A stretch of DNA of 64,000 nucleotides from Pseudochrobactrum saccharolyticum. GTDB lineage: Bacteria; Pseudomonadota; Alphaproteobacteria; Rhizobiales; Rhizobiaceae. The translations under genes and the position numbers were made by a program. The stretch spans positions 1,116,001 through 1,180,000 of the forward strand of contig NZ_VZPG01000001.1 of the NCBI RefSeq assembly GCF_008801715.1, in the 5' to 3' direction. The stretch's first letter is position 1; each line of letters begins with the position of its first letter. The notes beneath the pieces were generated by a model that saw only the letters and a program-made list of their open reading frames with translations, was not told the origin of the DNA and ran no database searches. Shown piece after piece: positions 8,300 to 16,892 of the stretch.

Positions 8300-10239
8300 A
8301 ACGCCTGTCCTATGCCGACATAGAATGCAAAACTTGAGTCACCTGCCTTGCGGTTAAGCGGCACGGCAACATCGAAACGGATCGGTCCGAGACTGGTATC
8401 ATAACGCAAGCCCGCACCTGCCCCCAAACGCAGATTCTCCGCAAAATCAGGGTAGGATTCCTCCCCGACATATCCTCCGTCTACAAACCCGACCACACCG
8501 ATACTATCGGTAACTTTTGTGCGAACCTCGCCGGACATTTCCATCAGCGAACGTCCGCCGATCACCACATCCCCCGGCTTATTCACCCCGATGCTGCGAT
8601 AAGCATAACCACGGACAGAACCGCCGCCACCGGCAAAGAAGACTTTATCCGGCGGCAGATCGCTCATATCGGCACCGACAATCGATCCGACTTTAACACG
8701 ACCGGCCAGCACAACGCGTTTATCTTCACCAAAGCCGTAATAGCCACGGCCTTCTGCGGTAAATTTGGTCGAGAAACTGCCGTTTTTGAGCTCGTAGAAC
8801 GGCTCAACCACGCCCTCGGCATAATAACCGGAAGTAGCATTGGTCTTGTTATCGCGCTTATCCAGCAGAATACCGCCCAGCATCCCCACGGTGAAGAACT
8901 GGCGTTTGCCGTAATAATCATCATCAAACTGCGCACGAGACACATTGGCAAACAAACGTCCGCTCAGATCTTCATTGAAGATATGCGTAAAACCTGCCTG
9001 TCCGCCGACCGATGTCTCGGTATAATTATCCAGAACCTCACGCTTACCGGTCAGAGACGAAACGAAATCCGTATCCGGTGTGAACACGCCCGGTTTGGTG
9101 AAGGATGTGCCCAGCACATAGGTAAAGTTCTTCGGATCATAGGAATTATCCTGCGAACCGCCGATACCGCTGACCTTGGCATCAAAGCGCAGACGTTCCG
9201 CCTTGCCGAACAGATTACGATGCATCCAGAAGGCTTCCACCCCTGCACCGTCCAGCGTGGAATAACTCGCACCAAGACCGAAGCGGCGTGGTTTACGCTC
9301 CTGCACGATGAGATCCATCGGCAGAATACCGTCGCGGTTGATTTCCTGTGCTTCCTGAATCGATGTCGAGCGGAAAACATCCAGCCGTGCCAAACGGCGG
9401 CGTGCACGCTCAATATCATCCGGATCATATTCCTGACCCGGTTTCAGATCTGTCATATAGGCAACGAATTCCGGATCCATGCGGGCTGTGCCCTGCACTT
9501 TGACAGGACCGTAATGGGCAACACGTCCCGGTTCCAGCGTGATATCCGCATTCAGCACATTGCCTTCATGATCGGCAACAATATCCTCACGCGTAACTTT
9601 CGCCTTGGCATAACCCTGCTGACGCCATGCCTCAACAGCAAGACGCTCTGCCTTCAGGATTGTACCGGATTTGGCAATTTCGCCGCTTTTGAAACCGGCC
9701 TTTTCAGGCGACTGCACCTGATCGCGGCGGCCATCTGTCGGCGGTGCAAGTTCATTAATGCTGGCGCGGGCAAACAGGAATTGCGGGCCTGGATCAACAT
9801 TGATGACAATTTTAGATGTATCCGGCAATTGTGTATCCGGCGGCAGGTTTGCAGCTTCGCGACCATCAACCAGAATACTGATGGTGCCGCCATAACGACC
9901 TTCACCATAAAGTGCCATCAGAATACGGCGGTAATCACCACGTGCTTTGGCCAGCAGTCCGCCGGAGCCGGAAGCCGCTTTTTCTTCATCAGCCACAAGC
10001 CGTGAAGCGCCTTTAACCAGATCTTCCACATCGGCTGCCGTACCGTCTTTATTGGTGCGGGTGCCGCCGGAAGTGACTTCAACGCTGTAGCGTTTCGGTT
10101 CGGCAATGACATCATCGGCTTCTTCAGCCTTGTCTTTACCCCAAAGTTTAATGCCAAAGAGCTCAAAAGCATGCGCAGGCGATGCCGCCATAACCGGCAG
10201 CAGCGCAGTGAACAGCAGGAGGGTGCTGACTTTACGGAT
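8296..10239 (-). CDS. tamA: Omp85-family outer-membrane protein TamA, probable AUC start
   Basis: 647 aa if started at the ATC at 10239. It carries N-terminal POTRA-type domains (about residues 40-280), then a 16-strand Omp85 barrel with the lid motif GSVRGYAYRS and a terminal phenylalanine (GIGQAF) as beta signal. The first in-frame ATG (10191) starts inside a signal peptide, giving MAASPAHA with no charged or hydrophobic region. The ATC at 10239 begins xRKVSTLLLFTALLPVMAAS, a normal signal peptide, and AAGGAG lies exactly 7 nt upstream (10252-10247). No ATG, GTG or TTG exists in this frame between the Shine-Dalgarno and 10191. Identity is secure; the start is inferred. Confidence 0.93.
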   Translation of the reverse strand: MRKVSTLLLFTALLPVMAASPAHAFELFGIKLWGKDKAEEADDVIAEPKRYSVEVTSGGTRTNKDGTAADVEDLVKGASRLVADEEKAASGSGGLLAKARGDYRRILMALYGEGRYGGTISILVDGREAANLPPDTQLPDTSKIVINVDPGPQFLFARASINELAPPTDGRRDQVQSPEKAGFKSGEIAKSGTILKAERLAVEAWRQQGYAKAKVTREDIVADHEGNVLNADITLEPGRVAHYGPVKVQGTARMDPEFVAYMTDLKPGQEYDPDDIERARRRLARLDVFRSTSIQEAQEINRDGILPMDLIVQERKPRRFGLGASYSTLDGAGVEAFWMHRNLFGKAERLRFDAKVSGIGGSQDNSYDPKNFTYVLGTSFTKPGVFTPDTDFVSSLTGKREVLDNYTETSVGGQAGFTHIFNEDLSGRLFANVSRAQFDDDYYGKRQFFTVGMLGGILLDKRDNKTNATSGYYAEGVVEPFYELKNGSFSTKFTAEGRGYYGFGEDKRVVLAGRVKVGSIVGADMSDLPPDKVFFAGGGGSVRGYAYRSIGVNKPGDVVIGGRSLMEMSGEVRTKVTDSIGVVGFVDGGYVGEESYPDFAENLRLGAGAGLRYDTSLGPIRFDVAVPLNRKAGDSSFAFYVGIGQAF

Positions 10240-10252
10240 TGGAGCTCTCCTT
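10239..10252 (-). promoter_or_regulatory. ribosome binding site deciding the tamA AUC start
   Basis: On the minus strand AAGGAGAG (10252-10245) precedes the codon ATC (10239-10237). The seven bases between AAGGAG and ATC are optimal spacing. The ATG at 10191 lies more than 50 nt from it and has no Shine-Dalgarno of its own. Confidence 0.6.
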
Positions 10253-10751
10253 AATTTATTACCTGCATATCATCCCATTCAACGGGGTCAATACGCATAT
10301 TCCTCGGCATAGCCCGCTCCACCCATCGCGCGATGCCTAACAATCAAACTAGCGGAGAGTATAATCCAAAAGCTTACACTGCTTTTTTAAAATTTATGCT
10401 TAACAAAATATTAATTTGTATTTTCCTTTACCTAAAGAAAAACTTAATTTGTGGCTTTCAATCAAATATGAATTTTGAATATTTAATCTTAAGAAAGAAA
10501 CAAAAACGACAATCACAGAGGCATAAAGCCGTAAAACATTGAAAATATTTGTCTTTTAAAAATACAGCCGTACAGGGCAATTTAAAACCGACATGAAAGA
10601 TTGTTCCGGAAAGCATTTGTCATACGGATTGCAACACGTTCCAAGAAAATGCGCATTGGTTAAAATACAGCCACCTCCTTTAAAGAGTCCTGCCACGGAA
10701 CCACGTTTTCCATAACAGGGAATCGCCTTGCAGAATCTGCCTTATCAGATC
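10253..10751. other. AT-rich intergenic region, no gene seen
   Basis: About 500 bp between tamA and the SH3 protein gene. The part from 10360 to 10560 is markedly AT-rich, with many A/T runs and TTAA steps. It must hold the tamAB promoter, but I cannot single out a site. The open frame of 69 codons at 10333-10542 is Lys/Ile/Phe-rich, lacks a Shine-Dalgarno and is rejected. No clear hairpin or tRNA. Confidence 0.4.
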
Positions 10752-11270
10752 CTATCTGCGCCATCCTCCGCGCGGGAAGTGCACGGGCCCCACACCCCAT
10801 CGGGGGTTCCAGCCCTGCCGGCCAAAAGGACGAGGATTATAGCGTGGCCCATAAGGCCGGTAGCCCGGACGATACCAAGGCCGGTAATAAGGCGGATGCC
10901 AGCCCGTGTAATAAGGTTGATAATACGGAGCATAAAACGGATCATCATAAAAACCTGATCCGATATTCAGCCCGAAAGTGACTTGCGGCTGCGTATTATA
11001 GACCGGTGCTGCATTATAGCCCTGATAGGATTGGGATAAATAACGGCCACTTATCCAACCTATCCCCCAGCTGCTTCTGATCTGACACCAGCTGCCGCGG
11101 CAGTTCTCAATATGCACCGCCGCACCGCGCGGCAAAGCTGCAATCCGCGTATAGTTTGTGCCCGGCCCCTGCCGTAAATTGACAGTACCCGAAACAGTAG
11201 CGACCTGCGCCTGCACAATGCCGGTTCCTACCAGCAGCATTAGCCCTGAAATTATTGAAATAATCTTCAT
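10752..11270 (-). CDS. secreted bacterial SH3 (SH3b) domain protein
   Basis: 172 aa from ATG 11270 (GGTGA 5 nt upstream); a TTG at 11282 is the alternative. A signal peptide ends VQAQ. An SH3 type 3 domain follows (about residues 25-85) with the diagnostic VNLRQGPGTNYTRI and GWISGRYL. The C-terminal half is low-complexity, rich in Pro, Tyr, Gly, Arg and Trp (repeated PYY, RPWYRPGYRP). SH3b domains usually bind peptidoglycan or other cell-envelope ligands; the partner is unknown. Stands alone downstream of the cyo operon terminator. Confidence 0.8.
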   Translation of the reverse strand: MKIISIISGLMLLVGTGIVQAQVATVSGTVNLRQGPGTNYTRIAALPRGAAVHIENCRGSWCQIRSSWGIGWISGRYLSQSYQGYNAAPVYNTQPQVTFGLNIGSGFYDDPFYAPYYQPYYTGWHPPYYRPWYRPGYRPYGPRYNPRPFGRQGWNPRWGVGPVHFPRGGWRR

Positions 11271-11413
11271 CGAAATCACCAAATTAAAATTGAAGAAATT
11301 TAAATGAATGCAAGTTTTAAATGACGCGCTTTGAGAAGATCAAAATTATGAAAGAATAAGGACTGTAATTTGAGACAGGTTACCCATGCATCTCAATATA
11401 AAATGCATAAAAA

Positions 11414-11439
11414 AACGGCGCTGCCAAAGCAGCGCCGTT
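11414..11439 (-). terminator. terminator of the cyoABCD operon
   Basis: AACGGCGCTG and CAGCGCCGTT form a perfect 10-bp stem with a 6-nt loop. Read on the minus strand it is followed by a run of eight T. It lies 45 nt beyond the cyoD stop. Confidence 0.85.
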
Positions 11440-11483
11440 CATTGTTATTCCCGTGAGTGAGATAAGCTCACCCATATTGCACC

Positions 11484-11837
11484 TTATGGCAGCGCGCGCG
11501 CGGCCTCAGGGCTGACTTCCATCATATTGATGGCCAGATGGTTCATAATCCACAGCGAGCCGATCAGAACAATCGCCAAAATCAGCACGGTGAAGAGCAG
11601 AGCCAGCAATGTCCAGCCGCCCTCGGATTTGCAATCCATGTGCAGGAAGTAAACCAGATGAACAATCATCTGCACCGCGCCGAAAACCATAATAATGGCA
11701 ACGGTTGTGGTGGTGTCAAAATACTGTCCCATCACCACGCCGAAAGGAACGGCTGTGAGGATGACGGCCAGAATGAAACCGATAATATAATTCTTGGTTT
11801 CGCTGGCTGATGCTTCAGTTTTATGCGCGGAACTCAT
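11484..11837 (-). CDS. cyoD: cytochrome bo3 ubiquinol oxidase subunit IV
   Basis: 117 aa with three membrane helices ([59 protein letters not shown]), the fold of the COX4/CyoD subunit that supports assembly of the haem-copper centre in subunit I. Last gene of cyoABCD. It overlaps cyoC by 4 nt (11834-11837). No cyoE haem O synthase follows; a terminator comes next. Confidence 0.95.
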   Translation of the reverse strand: MSSAHKTEASASETKNYIIGFILAVILTAVPFGVVMGQYFDTTTTVAIIMVFGAVQMIVHLVYFLHMDCKSEGGWTLLALLFTVLILAIVLIGSLWIMNHLAINMMEVSPEAARALP

Positions 11838-12460
11838 GCCTGAACTCCCATCAGATAAACAATCGAGAATACACCGATCCAGACAACATCAAGGAAGTGC
11901 CAGAACAGGCTGAGGCACATCAGACGGGTCTGGTTGGCTTCTGTCAGACCGGAACGCAGAACCTGCGCGACCAGAACCAGAATCCAGATCAGACCGAACA
12001 GAATGTGCAGACCGTGCGTACCGACCAATACGAAGAAGGCGGACAGGAATGCAGAACGGCCAGGACCGGCACCGATTTCGATCAGGTGATGGAATTCATA
12101 GATTTCCATCGCCAGAAAGGCTGCGCCGAGCAGGAATGTCACGGCAATCCAGCCAAGCATGGCGGATTGTTTTTTACGTGACATCGCGATCATCGCGAAG
12201 CCATAGGTCAGGCTGGAGAACAGCAGCAGAGCGGTTTCCACAGCAATGAAGTTCAGATCGAACAGTTCCCAGCCGGTCGGTCCTCCCGCGTATGAACGCG
12301 AGAGAACTGCAAAGGTGGCAAACAGACCCGAGAAGATGACACAGTCACTCATCAGGTAGATCCAGAAGCCGATCAGTGTCGTGCCGCGGGAATCGTGGTG
12401 CTCGTGATCGTCGTCATGCCCGTGGGCGTGATCGTTAGCGTGCGTTACAGCGGCACTCAT
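11834..12460 (-). CDS. cyoC: cytochrome bo3 ubiquinol oxidase subunit III
   Basis: 208 aa with five membrane helices. Conserved COX3-type sequence is visible in [21 protein letters not shown] and in [16 protein letters not shown]. The N terminus is His/Asp-rich ([17 protein letters not shown]), which may bind metal or simply be low-complexity; it is longer than the short N terminus of the E. coli subunit. It overlaps cyoB by 4 nt and cyoD by 4 nt, indicating tight translational coupling. Confidence 0.95.
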   Translation of the reverse strand: MSAAVTHANDHAHGHDDDHEHHDSRGTTLIGFWIYLMSDCVIFSGLFATFAVLSRSYAGGPTGWELFDLNFIAVETALLLFSSLTYGFAMIAMSRKKQSAMLGWIAVTFLLGAAFLAMEIYEFHHLIEIGAGPGRSAFLSAFFVLVGTHGLHILFGLIWILVLVAQVLRSGLTEANQTRLMCLSLFWHFLDVVWIGVFSIVYLMGVQA

Positions 12461-14442
12461 GGCTTAACTCCCAAAGACTGCAGCTTGAGCGTATGCTCAT
12501 CTTCGATGCGCTGCACTTCTTCCGCAGTGACATAGTAGTCGCGGTTATTGTTGAAGGAATGGATGATGCTGATCGCGATGATGGCCAGAGTAGCGGCAAT
12601 TGCCAGCCACCAGATATGCCATACACCGGCAAAACCAAGCGCGATACAAACCATACCGATGATGAAACCGGTGCCGGTATTACGCGGCATATGGATTGGC
12701 TTGAACTTGTCGGTTTTACGCTTCACGCCACGCTTCTTCATATCCCAGTAAGCATCAACATCCTGAACACGCGGTGTTTCAGAGAAGTTGTAGAACGGAG
12801 CAGGAGAAGCCACAGACCATTCCAGCGTACGGCCGTTTTCCCACGGATCACCGGTGTGGTCACGCAGTGCTTCGCGGTTGCGGATGGACACCAGAACCTG
12901 AATGATCTGACAGGCAATACCAACCAGAATGATTGCAGCACCGATAGCGGCAATAATCAGGTAAATCTGCCATGCCGGATTTTCAGTGTGGTTGATACGG
13001 CGGGTCATACCCATGAAGCCCAGAATATAGAGCGGCATGAAGGCAAGAATGAAACCGGTCAGCCAGCACCAGAATGCGCGTTTGCCCCAGGTTTCATCGA
13101 GACGGAAACCGAATGCTTTCGGGAACCAGTAGATGAAGCCGGCAAAACAACCGAACAGCACGCCGGAGATAATCACGTTATGGAAGTGCGCGATCAGGAA
13201 TACGGAATTGTGCAGTACAAAGTCCGCAGGCGGAATTGCAAGCATAACGCCGGTCATACCACCGACCACAAAGGTACACATGAAGCCGACAGTCCACAGA
13301 ACCGGCGTTTCCATACGCACGCGGCCTTTATACATCGTGAACAGCCAGTTGAAGATTTTCGCCCCTGTCGGGATCGAAATAATCATTGTCGCCACGCCGA
13401 AGAAGGCGTTAACGGAGGCACCGCCACCCATTGTAAAGAAGTGGTGAGCCCAGACGAGGAAGGCCAGAACGGTAATGGCAACGGTCGCATAAACCATTGA
13501 AGTATAACCGAACAGACGCTTGGCAGAGAAAGTCGCGATAACTTCCGAGAACACACCAAAGCAAGGCAGAACCAGAATATAAACTTCCGGATGACCCCAA
13601 ATCCAGATGAGGTTGATATACATCATCGGATTGCCGCCGAAATCATTGGTGAAGAAATGCATACCAAGATAACGGTCAAGCTGCAGGAGCGACAGGGTTA
13701 CGGTCAGGATCGGGAAAGCTGCAACGATCAGAATGTTCGAGCAGAGGGCAGTCCATGTGAAAACCGGAACCTGCATCATTGTCATGCCGGGAGCGCGCAT
13801 TTTGATGATGGTTGCGATAAGGTTCACACCGGAGAGCAGCGTACCCATACCGGAAATCTGCAAAGCCCAGAGGTAATAGTCAACACCGACACCGGGGCTG
13901 TATTCCAGTCCGGACAGCGGCGGATAAGCCAGCCAGCCTGTACGGGCGAATTCACCGACGCCGAGCGAGATGTTTACCAGAATAGCACCAGCAACAGTCA
14001 GCCAGAAGCTCAGGGAGTTCAGGTAAGGGAACGCAACGTCGCGGGCACCGATCTGCAACGGAACTGCAAAGTTCATCAGACCAACGATAAACGGCATCGC
14101 CACGAAGAAGATCATGATCACGCCGTGGGCAGTGAAGATCTGGTCATAGTGGTGCGGAGGCAGGAAGCCTTCATTGGCGCCGGAGGCCATAGCCTGCTGG
14201 GCGCGCATCATCACGGCATCGGAGAAGCCGCGGAACAGCATCACCAGCGCCAGAATGATATACATGATACCAACGCGCTTATGATCGACAGTTGTCAGCC
14301 AGTCACGCCACAATACGCCCCATTTACCGAAATAGGTAATGGCTGCGAACAGAGACAAACCGCCGAGTACAACGGCACTTAAAGTGACCACAAGTATCGG
14401 TTCGTGAAGCGGAATATCCGCCAGGGTAAGTTTTCCGAACAT
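12457..14442 (-). CDS. cyoB: cytochrome bo3 ubiquinol oxidase subunit I
   Basis: 661-aa catalytic subunit holding haem b, the haem o3-CuB centre and proton channels. It reduces O2 to water with ubiquinol and pumps protons. It shows the haem-copper signatures: [15 protein letters not shown] (a haem b ligand His), [12 protein letters not shown] (CuB ligand His cross-linked to Tyr), and [13 protein letters not shown] near the distal haem ligands. Length nearly equals that of the E. coli protein. It lies 76 nt downstream of cyoA. Confidence 0.97.
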   Translation of the reverse strand: MFGKLTLADIPLHEPILVVTLSAVVLGGLSLFAAITYFGKWGVLWRDWLTTVDHKRVGIMYIILALVMLFRGFSDAVMMRAQQAMASGANEGFLPPHHYDQIFTAHGVIMIFFVAMPFIVGLMNFAVPLQIGARDVAFPYLNSLSFWLTVAGAILVNISLGVGEFARTGWLAYPPLSGLEYSPGVGVDYYLWALQISGMGTLLSGVNLIATIIKMRAPGMTMMQVPVFTWTALCSNILIVAAFPILTVTLSLLQLDRYLGMHFFTNDFGGNPMMYINLIWIWGHPEVYILVLPCFGVFSEVIATFSAKRLFGYTSMVYATVAITVLAFLVWAHHFFTMGGGASVNAFFGVATMIISIPTGAKIFNWLFTMYKGRVRMETPVLWTVGFMCTFVVGGMTGVMLAIPPADFVLHNSVFLIAHFHNVIISGVLFGCFAGFIYWFPKAFGFRLDETWGKRAFWCWLTGFILAFMPLYILGFMGMTRRINHTENPAWQIYLIIAAIGAAIILVGIACQIIQVLVSIRNREALRDHTGDPWENGRTLEWSVASPAPFYNFSETPRVQDVDAYWDMKKRGVKRKTDKFKPIHMPRNTGTGFIIGMVCIALGFAGVWHIWWLAIAATLAIIAISIIHSFNNNRDYYVTAEEVQRIEDEHTLKLQSLGVKP

Positions 14443-14518
14443 TTCTCTACACTTTTAATGGCAAAACCATTGGCCATAATCTGCCAATGGTCTGCCTGCC
14501 TAAAGTCACGAAATCCCG

Positions 14519-15463
14519 TCAGTTAGACGCAGGTTCCGCAGGCGATTCTTTTTTCACAGAGGATGTGATGAATGGTGAAAGCTTCTGTACGCTGCCGCCG
14601 CCATGGCTGACACACGGGGTCTTGCCATCCACACAACGACCGATAACAGCACTGAACAAACCAGGCTCAGTTGAGGCATAATGTGTAACCGGATGCTTCT
14701 CTGTCGGCTGATCCAGCTCGATATAACCGGCACGGTTCAGTGCTTTGTCAGAGGTGCGGACTTCGGAAACCCATTTTTCAAAGTCGGCTTCGTTTTTCAC
14801 ATGGGTTGTGAAACGCATCTGCGCAAAACCGTCACCGCTATAGTTCGCGGAGATACCTTCATAAGCACCGATTTCATTACCGATAAGGTGCAGCTTGGTC
14901 TGCATGCCAGGCATTGCATAAACCTGACCGCCCAGAGCCGGAATGAAGAAGGAGTTCATCGTGTGACCGGAGGTGATACGGAAGTTCAGCGGACGATCAA
15001 CCGGTACGACCAATTCATTCACCGAAGCAATCCCCTGCTCCGGATAGATGAACAGCCATTTCCAGTTCATAGCCACAACTTCAACCTGAACCGGCTTTGC
15101 CGCATGTTCCAGCGGGCGGTACGGATCCAGCTCATGGGTCTTAATCCAGGTCACATAACCAAGAATGAGAATGACGATGCACGGAATAATCCAGACAGCG
15201 GCTTCAATCTTGTTTGAGTGATGCCAGTCCGGCAGATATTCATTATCTTTGTTGGCGCGATATTTATTCGCGAAATACAAGGTCGCGATAATGACCGGCA
15301 CAACAATCAGCGACATGATGACTGTCGCGAAAACAATCAGGTCGCGTTCTTTAATGCCGACTTCGCCTTTAGGAAACAGCACAACCTGCTGACACCCTGC
15401 CAGTATAGCCGTCAGCATCAGAACCGCACCGATACCTGCCGACCGGAATAATCTGTGTTTCAT
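14519..15463 (-). CDS. cyoA: cytochrome bo3 ubiquinol oxidase subunit II
   Basis: 314-aa lipoprotein subunit. Signal peptide with lipobox LAGC (Cys near residue 24), two membrane helices (LIVFATVIMSLIVVPVIIA and AAVWIIPCIVILILGYV), then a periplasmic cupredoxin-like domain. As in quinol oxidases the CuA-ligating Cys pair is absent. First gene of cyoABCD. The divergent upstream region has no neighbouring gene for over 900 bp, so the promoter lies in 15464-15650. Confidence 0.96.
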   Translation of the reverse strand: MKHRLFRSAGIGAVLMLTAILAGCQQVVLFPKGEVGIKERDLIVFATVIMSLIVVPVIIATLYFANKYRANKDNEYLPDWHHSNKIEAAVWIIPCIVILILGYVTWIKTHELDPYRPLEHAAKPVQVEVVAMNWKWLFIYPEQGIASVNELVVPVDRPLNFRITSGHTMNSFFIPALGGQVYAMPGMQTKLHLIGNEIGAYEGISANYSGDGFAQMRFTTHVKNEADFEKWVSEVRTSDKALNRAGYIELDQPTEKHPVTHYASTEPGLFSAVIGRCVDGKTPCVSHGGGSVQKLSPFITSSVKKESPAEPASN

Positions 15464-16060
15464 TTAATTTTTCCGTCTTGAATGCGCCCGGGACAGGCCA
15501 CATATCAACATTCACCAAGATATTTCAGGCTCATGAATAAGCTCAAAAACATCTTAACTGCTTTGAAATGCTGTATTATTTCTTATCTGACATTGTTTCA
15601 GACTAAGAAGAACATACAGTAGTTTCGGTAAATTCTGAAATTCATAAACAAAAAAGCGCCGTATTTCAACACCGGCGCCTATACGCACATATTTCAGAAA
15701 ACCCGGCCGGAGCAATTTCATCTCTCAAAAAAGATAAAAGCTGCTCCCATCAGACCGGAATATCGAATGTCTGAAGCCACAATTGACGGGCATATCAGAC
15801 CGATTCACTCCGGCATCCAGAACTTTTGCGGTTTCTATAAGCAGGAAAGCATCTAACAGCAAGATGAATCTCGGTCACGTTTCCGCGTCCGGAGCAAAAA
15901 CTATCCGGCAGGCATAAGACGGCACATGAAACAGGGAAATCAGGAAACAGCTGCAAAGGTCCAAAGCATTTCACAGTCAGGCGGGCTCAGCTTGACGCCC
16001 TGAACTTAGTCAAGTCGGGTCAACTTGACGGCAGTGATAATGCGACCAAATAAAGAATCT
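15464..16060. other. long intergenic region, possible small-RNA locus
   Basis: About 600 bp without a supportable ORF. A minus-strand intrinsic terminator (15650-15678) has no protein gene feeding into it from above, which hints at a small transcript starting somewhere in 15700-16180. Three interlocking TTGAC/GTCAA blocks sit at 15991-15996, 16009-16014 and 16024-16029 and can pair in two alternative ways. They could be operator sites or part of an RNA. The cyo promoter must lie at the lower end. Confidence 0.35.
15650..15678 (-). terminator. orphan minus-strand intrinsic terminator
   Basis: GCGCCG (15656-15661) pairs with CGGCGC (15673-15678) around an 11-nt loop. On the minus strand it is followed by TTTTTTGTTT. 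The nearest upstream minus-strand protein gene (stop at 16393) already has a better terminator at 16190-16211, so this one may end a non-coding transcript. Confidence 0.5.
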
Positions 16061-16117
16061 AGAGCATGCCGCAGAAAAACGGGCACCGGTTTTCCGATAA
16101 CGACATGCGTAAAACAA
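16061..16117. repeat. RIME-like palindromic repeat, copy 2
   Basis: AGAGCATGCC...GGCACCGGTTTTCCG...CATGCGTAAAACAAGG. It shares the CCGGTTTTxxG core and the ATGCGTAAAACAA end with the other copies. Only the first palindrome is clear here. Confidence 0.6.
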
Positions 16118-16189
16118 GGAGACAGAGCGAGCGATATGATGCAAACCGGACGTCAATCGCTTCAGGCAAAGAAGCTTTAGAAAATGAAA

Positions 16190-16211
16190 AAGGCCGGGAT
16201 GTCCCGACCTT
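16190..16211 (-). terminator. terminator after the 76-aa gene
   Basis: AAGGCCGGGA and TCCCGACCTT pair over 10 positions (one wobble) around a very short loop. On the minus strand a T-rich tail (CCTTTTTCATTTT) follows. It is about 180 nt beyond the stop codon at 16393. Confidence 0.6.
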
Positions 16212-16392
16212 CCATGAAACGCCTCAACCAATGCCAGTACATCCGTGGTCAATAGTCAGGCGAATTTCTTAAACTTTATTTATGTATAGGCCCCGATTAT
16301 TTCAAGAGCATGACAGATTTACGTTATCTTTGTGTCATCTATCTTGCTTTTGCATCCTGCTGCTCCGGCATAAGCACAGCCTGACAGCCGGA

Positions 16393-16611
16393 TTATGCTA
16401 CGGCGCGATCCTGATACAGTTCCTGTTCTCTTTCCTCTTCCTGCGCAATATAGGCATAAACCTCATCCATACATTGCTGCAGCATATCGAGATCAACAGG
16501 CCCCATGCGGCTGAGATAAATATCCATCTCGGAAGCAGGCACACCACGCTTAATCATTTCGACAATCGCCTGTACGACTATGGTTTTCTGATCAAATCTG
16601 TAGCGCTGCAT
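16393..16611 (-). CDS. small conserved-looking hypothetical protein
   Basis: 72 aa from ATG 16611 (GAGGTGG just upstream); a GTG at 16623 would add four residues. The sequence is soluble, Gln/Glu-rich and helical (RYRFDQKTIVVQAIVEMIKRG, then MLQQCMDEVYAYIAQEEER). No domain recognised. A strong GGGGAGGAG Shine-Dalgarno lies further upstream, in front of another ATG at 16627 that opens an 11-codon frame overlapping this gene. This could be a leader peptide or may mean the GTG is used. Monocistronic by its terminator. Confidence 0.65.
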   Translation of the reverse strand: MQRYRFDQKTIVVQAIVEMIKRGVPASEMDIYLSRMGPVDLDMLQQCMDEVYAYIAQEEEREQELYQDRAVA

Positions 16612-16815
16612 ACCCCACCTCACGCATCTCAGGGTTCTCCTCCCCTTTATGCACCCATATGGTTAATATGACGTGAAGATGGCACATTTAACAACAGCAA
16701 ATAACTGTCATTTTTTAACAAGATCTCCGCAAAATGATATTTCTGCGCAATAAAAACGATCTGCATTACATTATAAAATTATAACTTACATATATCTAAT
16801 AGCTTAAAAACAAAA

Positions 16816-16847
16816 ACTGCCCGCCGGTATATTTTCCGGCAGGCAGT
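16816..16847 (-). terminator. terminator of the ftsK-like gene
   Basis: ACTGCC-GCCGG pairs with CCGGC-GGCAGT (11 bp with one mismatch) around a TATATTT-type loop. On the minus strand it is followed by TTTTTGTTTTT. It lies about 45 nt past the stop. Confidence 0.75.
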
Positions 16848-16892
16848 ATTCATATTTCTATTTGCTGAAAGACAGCAGATCAGTTTAACGGA

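Noticed and set aside
12493-13500. 335-codon open frame antisense to cyoB
   Set aside because: Lies wholly within a certain gene; His/Asn-rich sequence is the mirror of membrane-helix codons.
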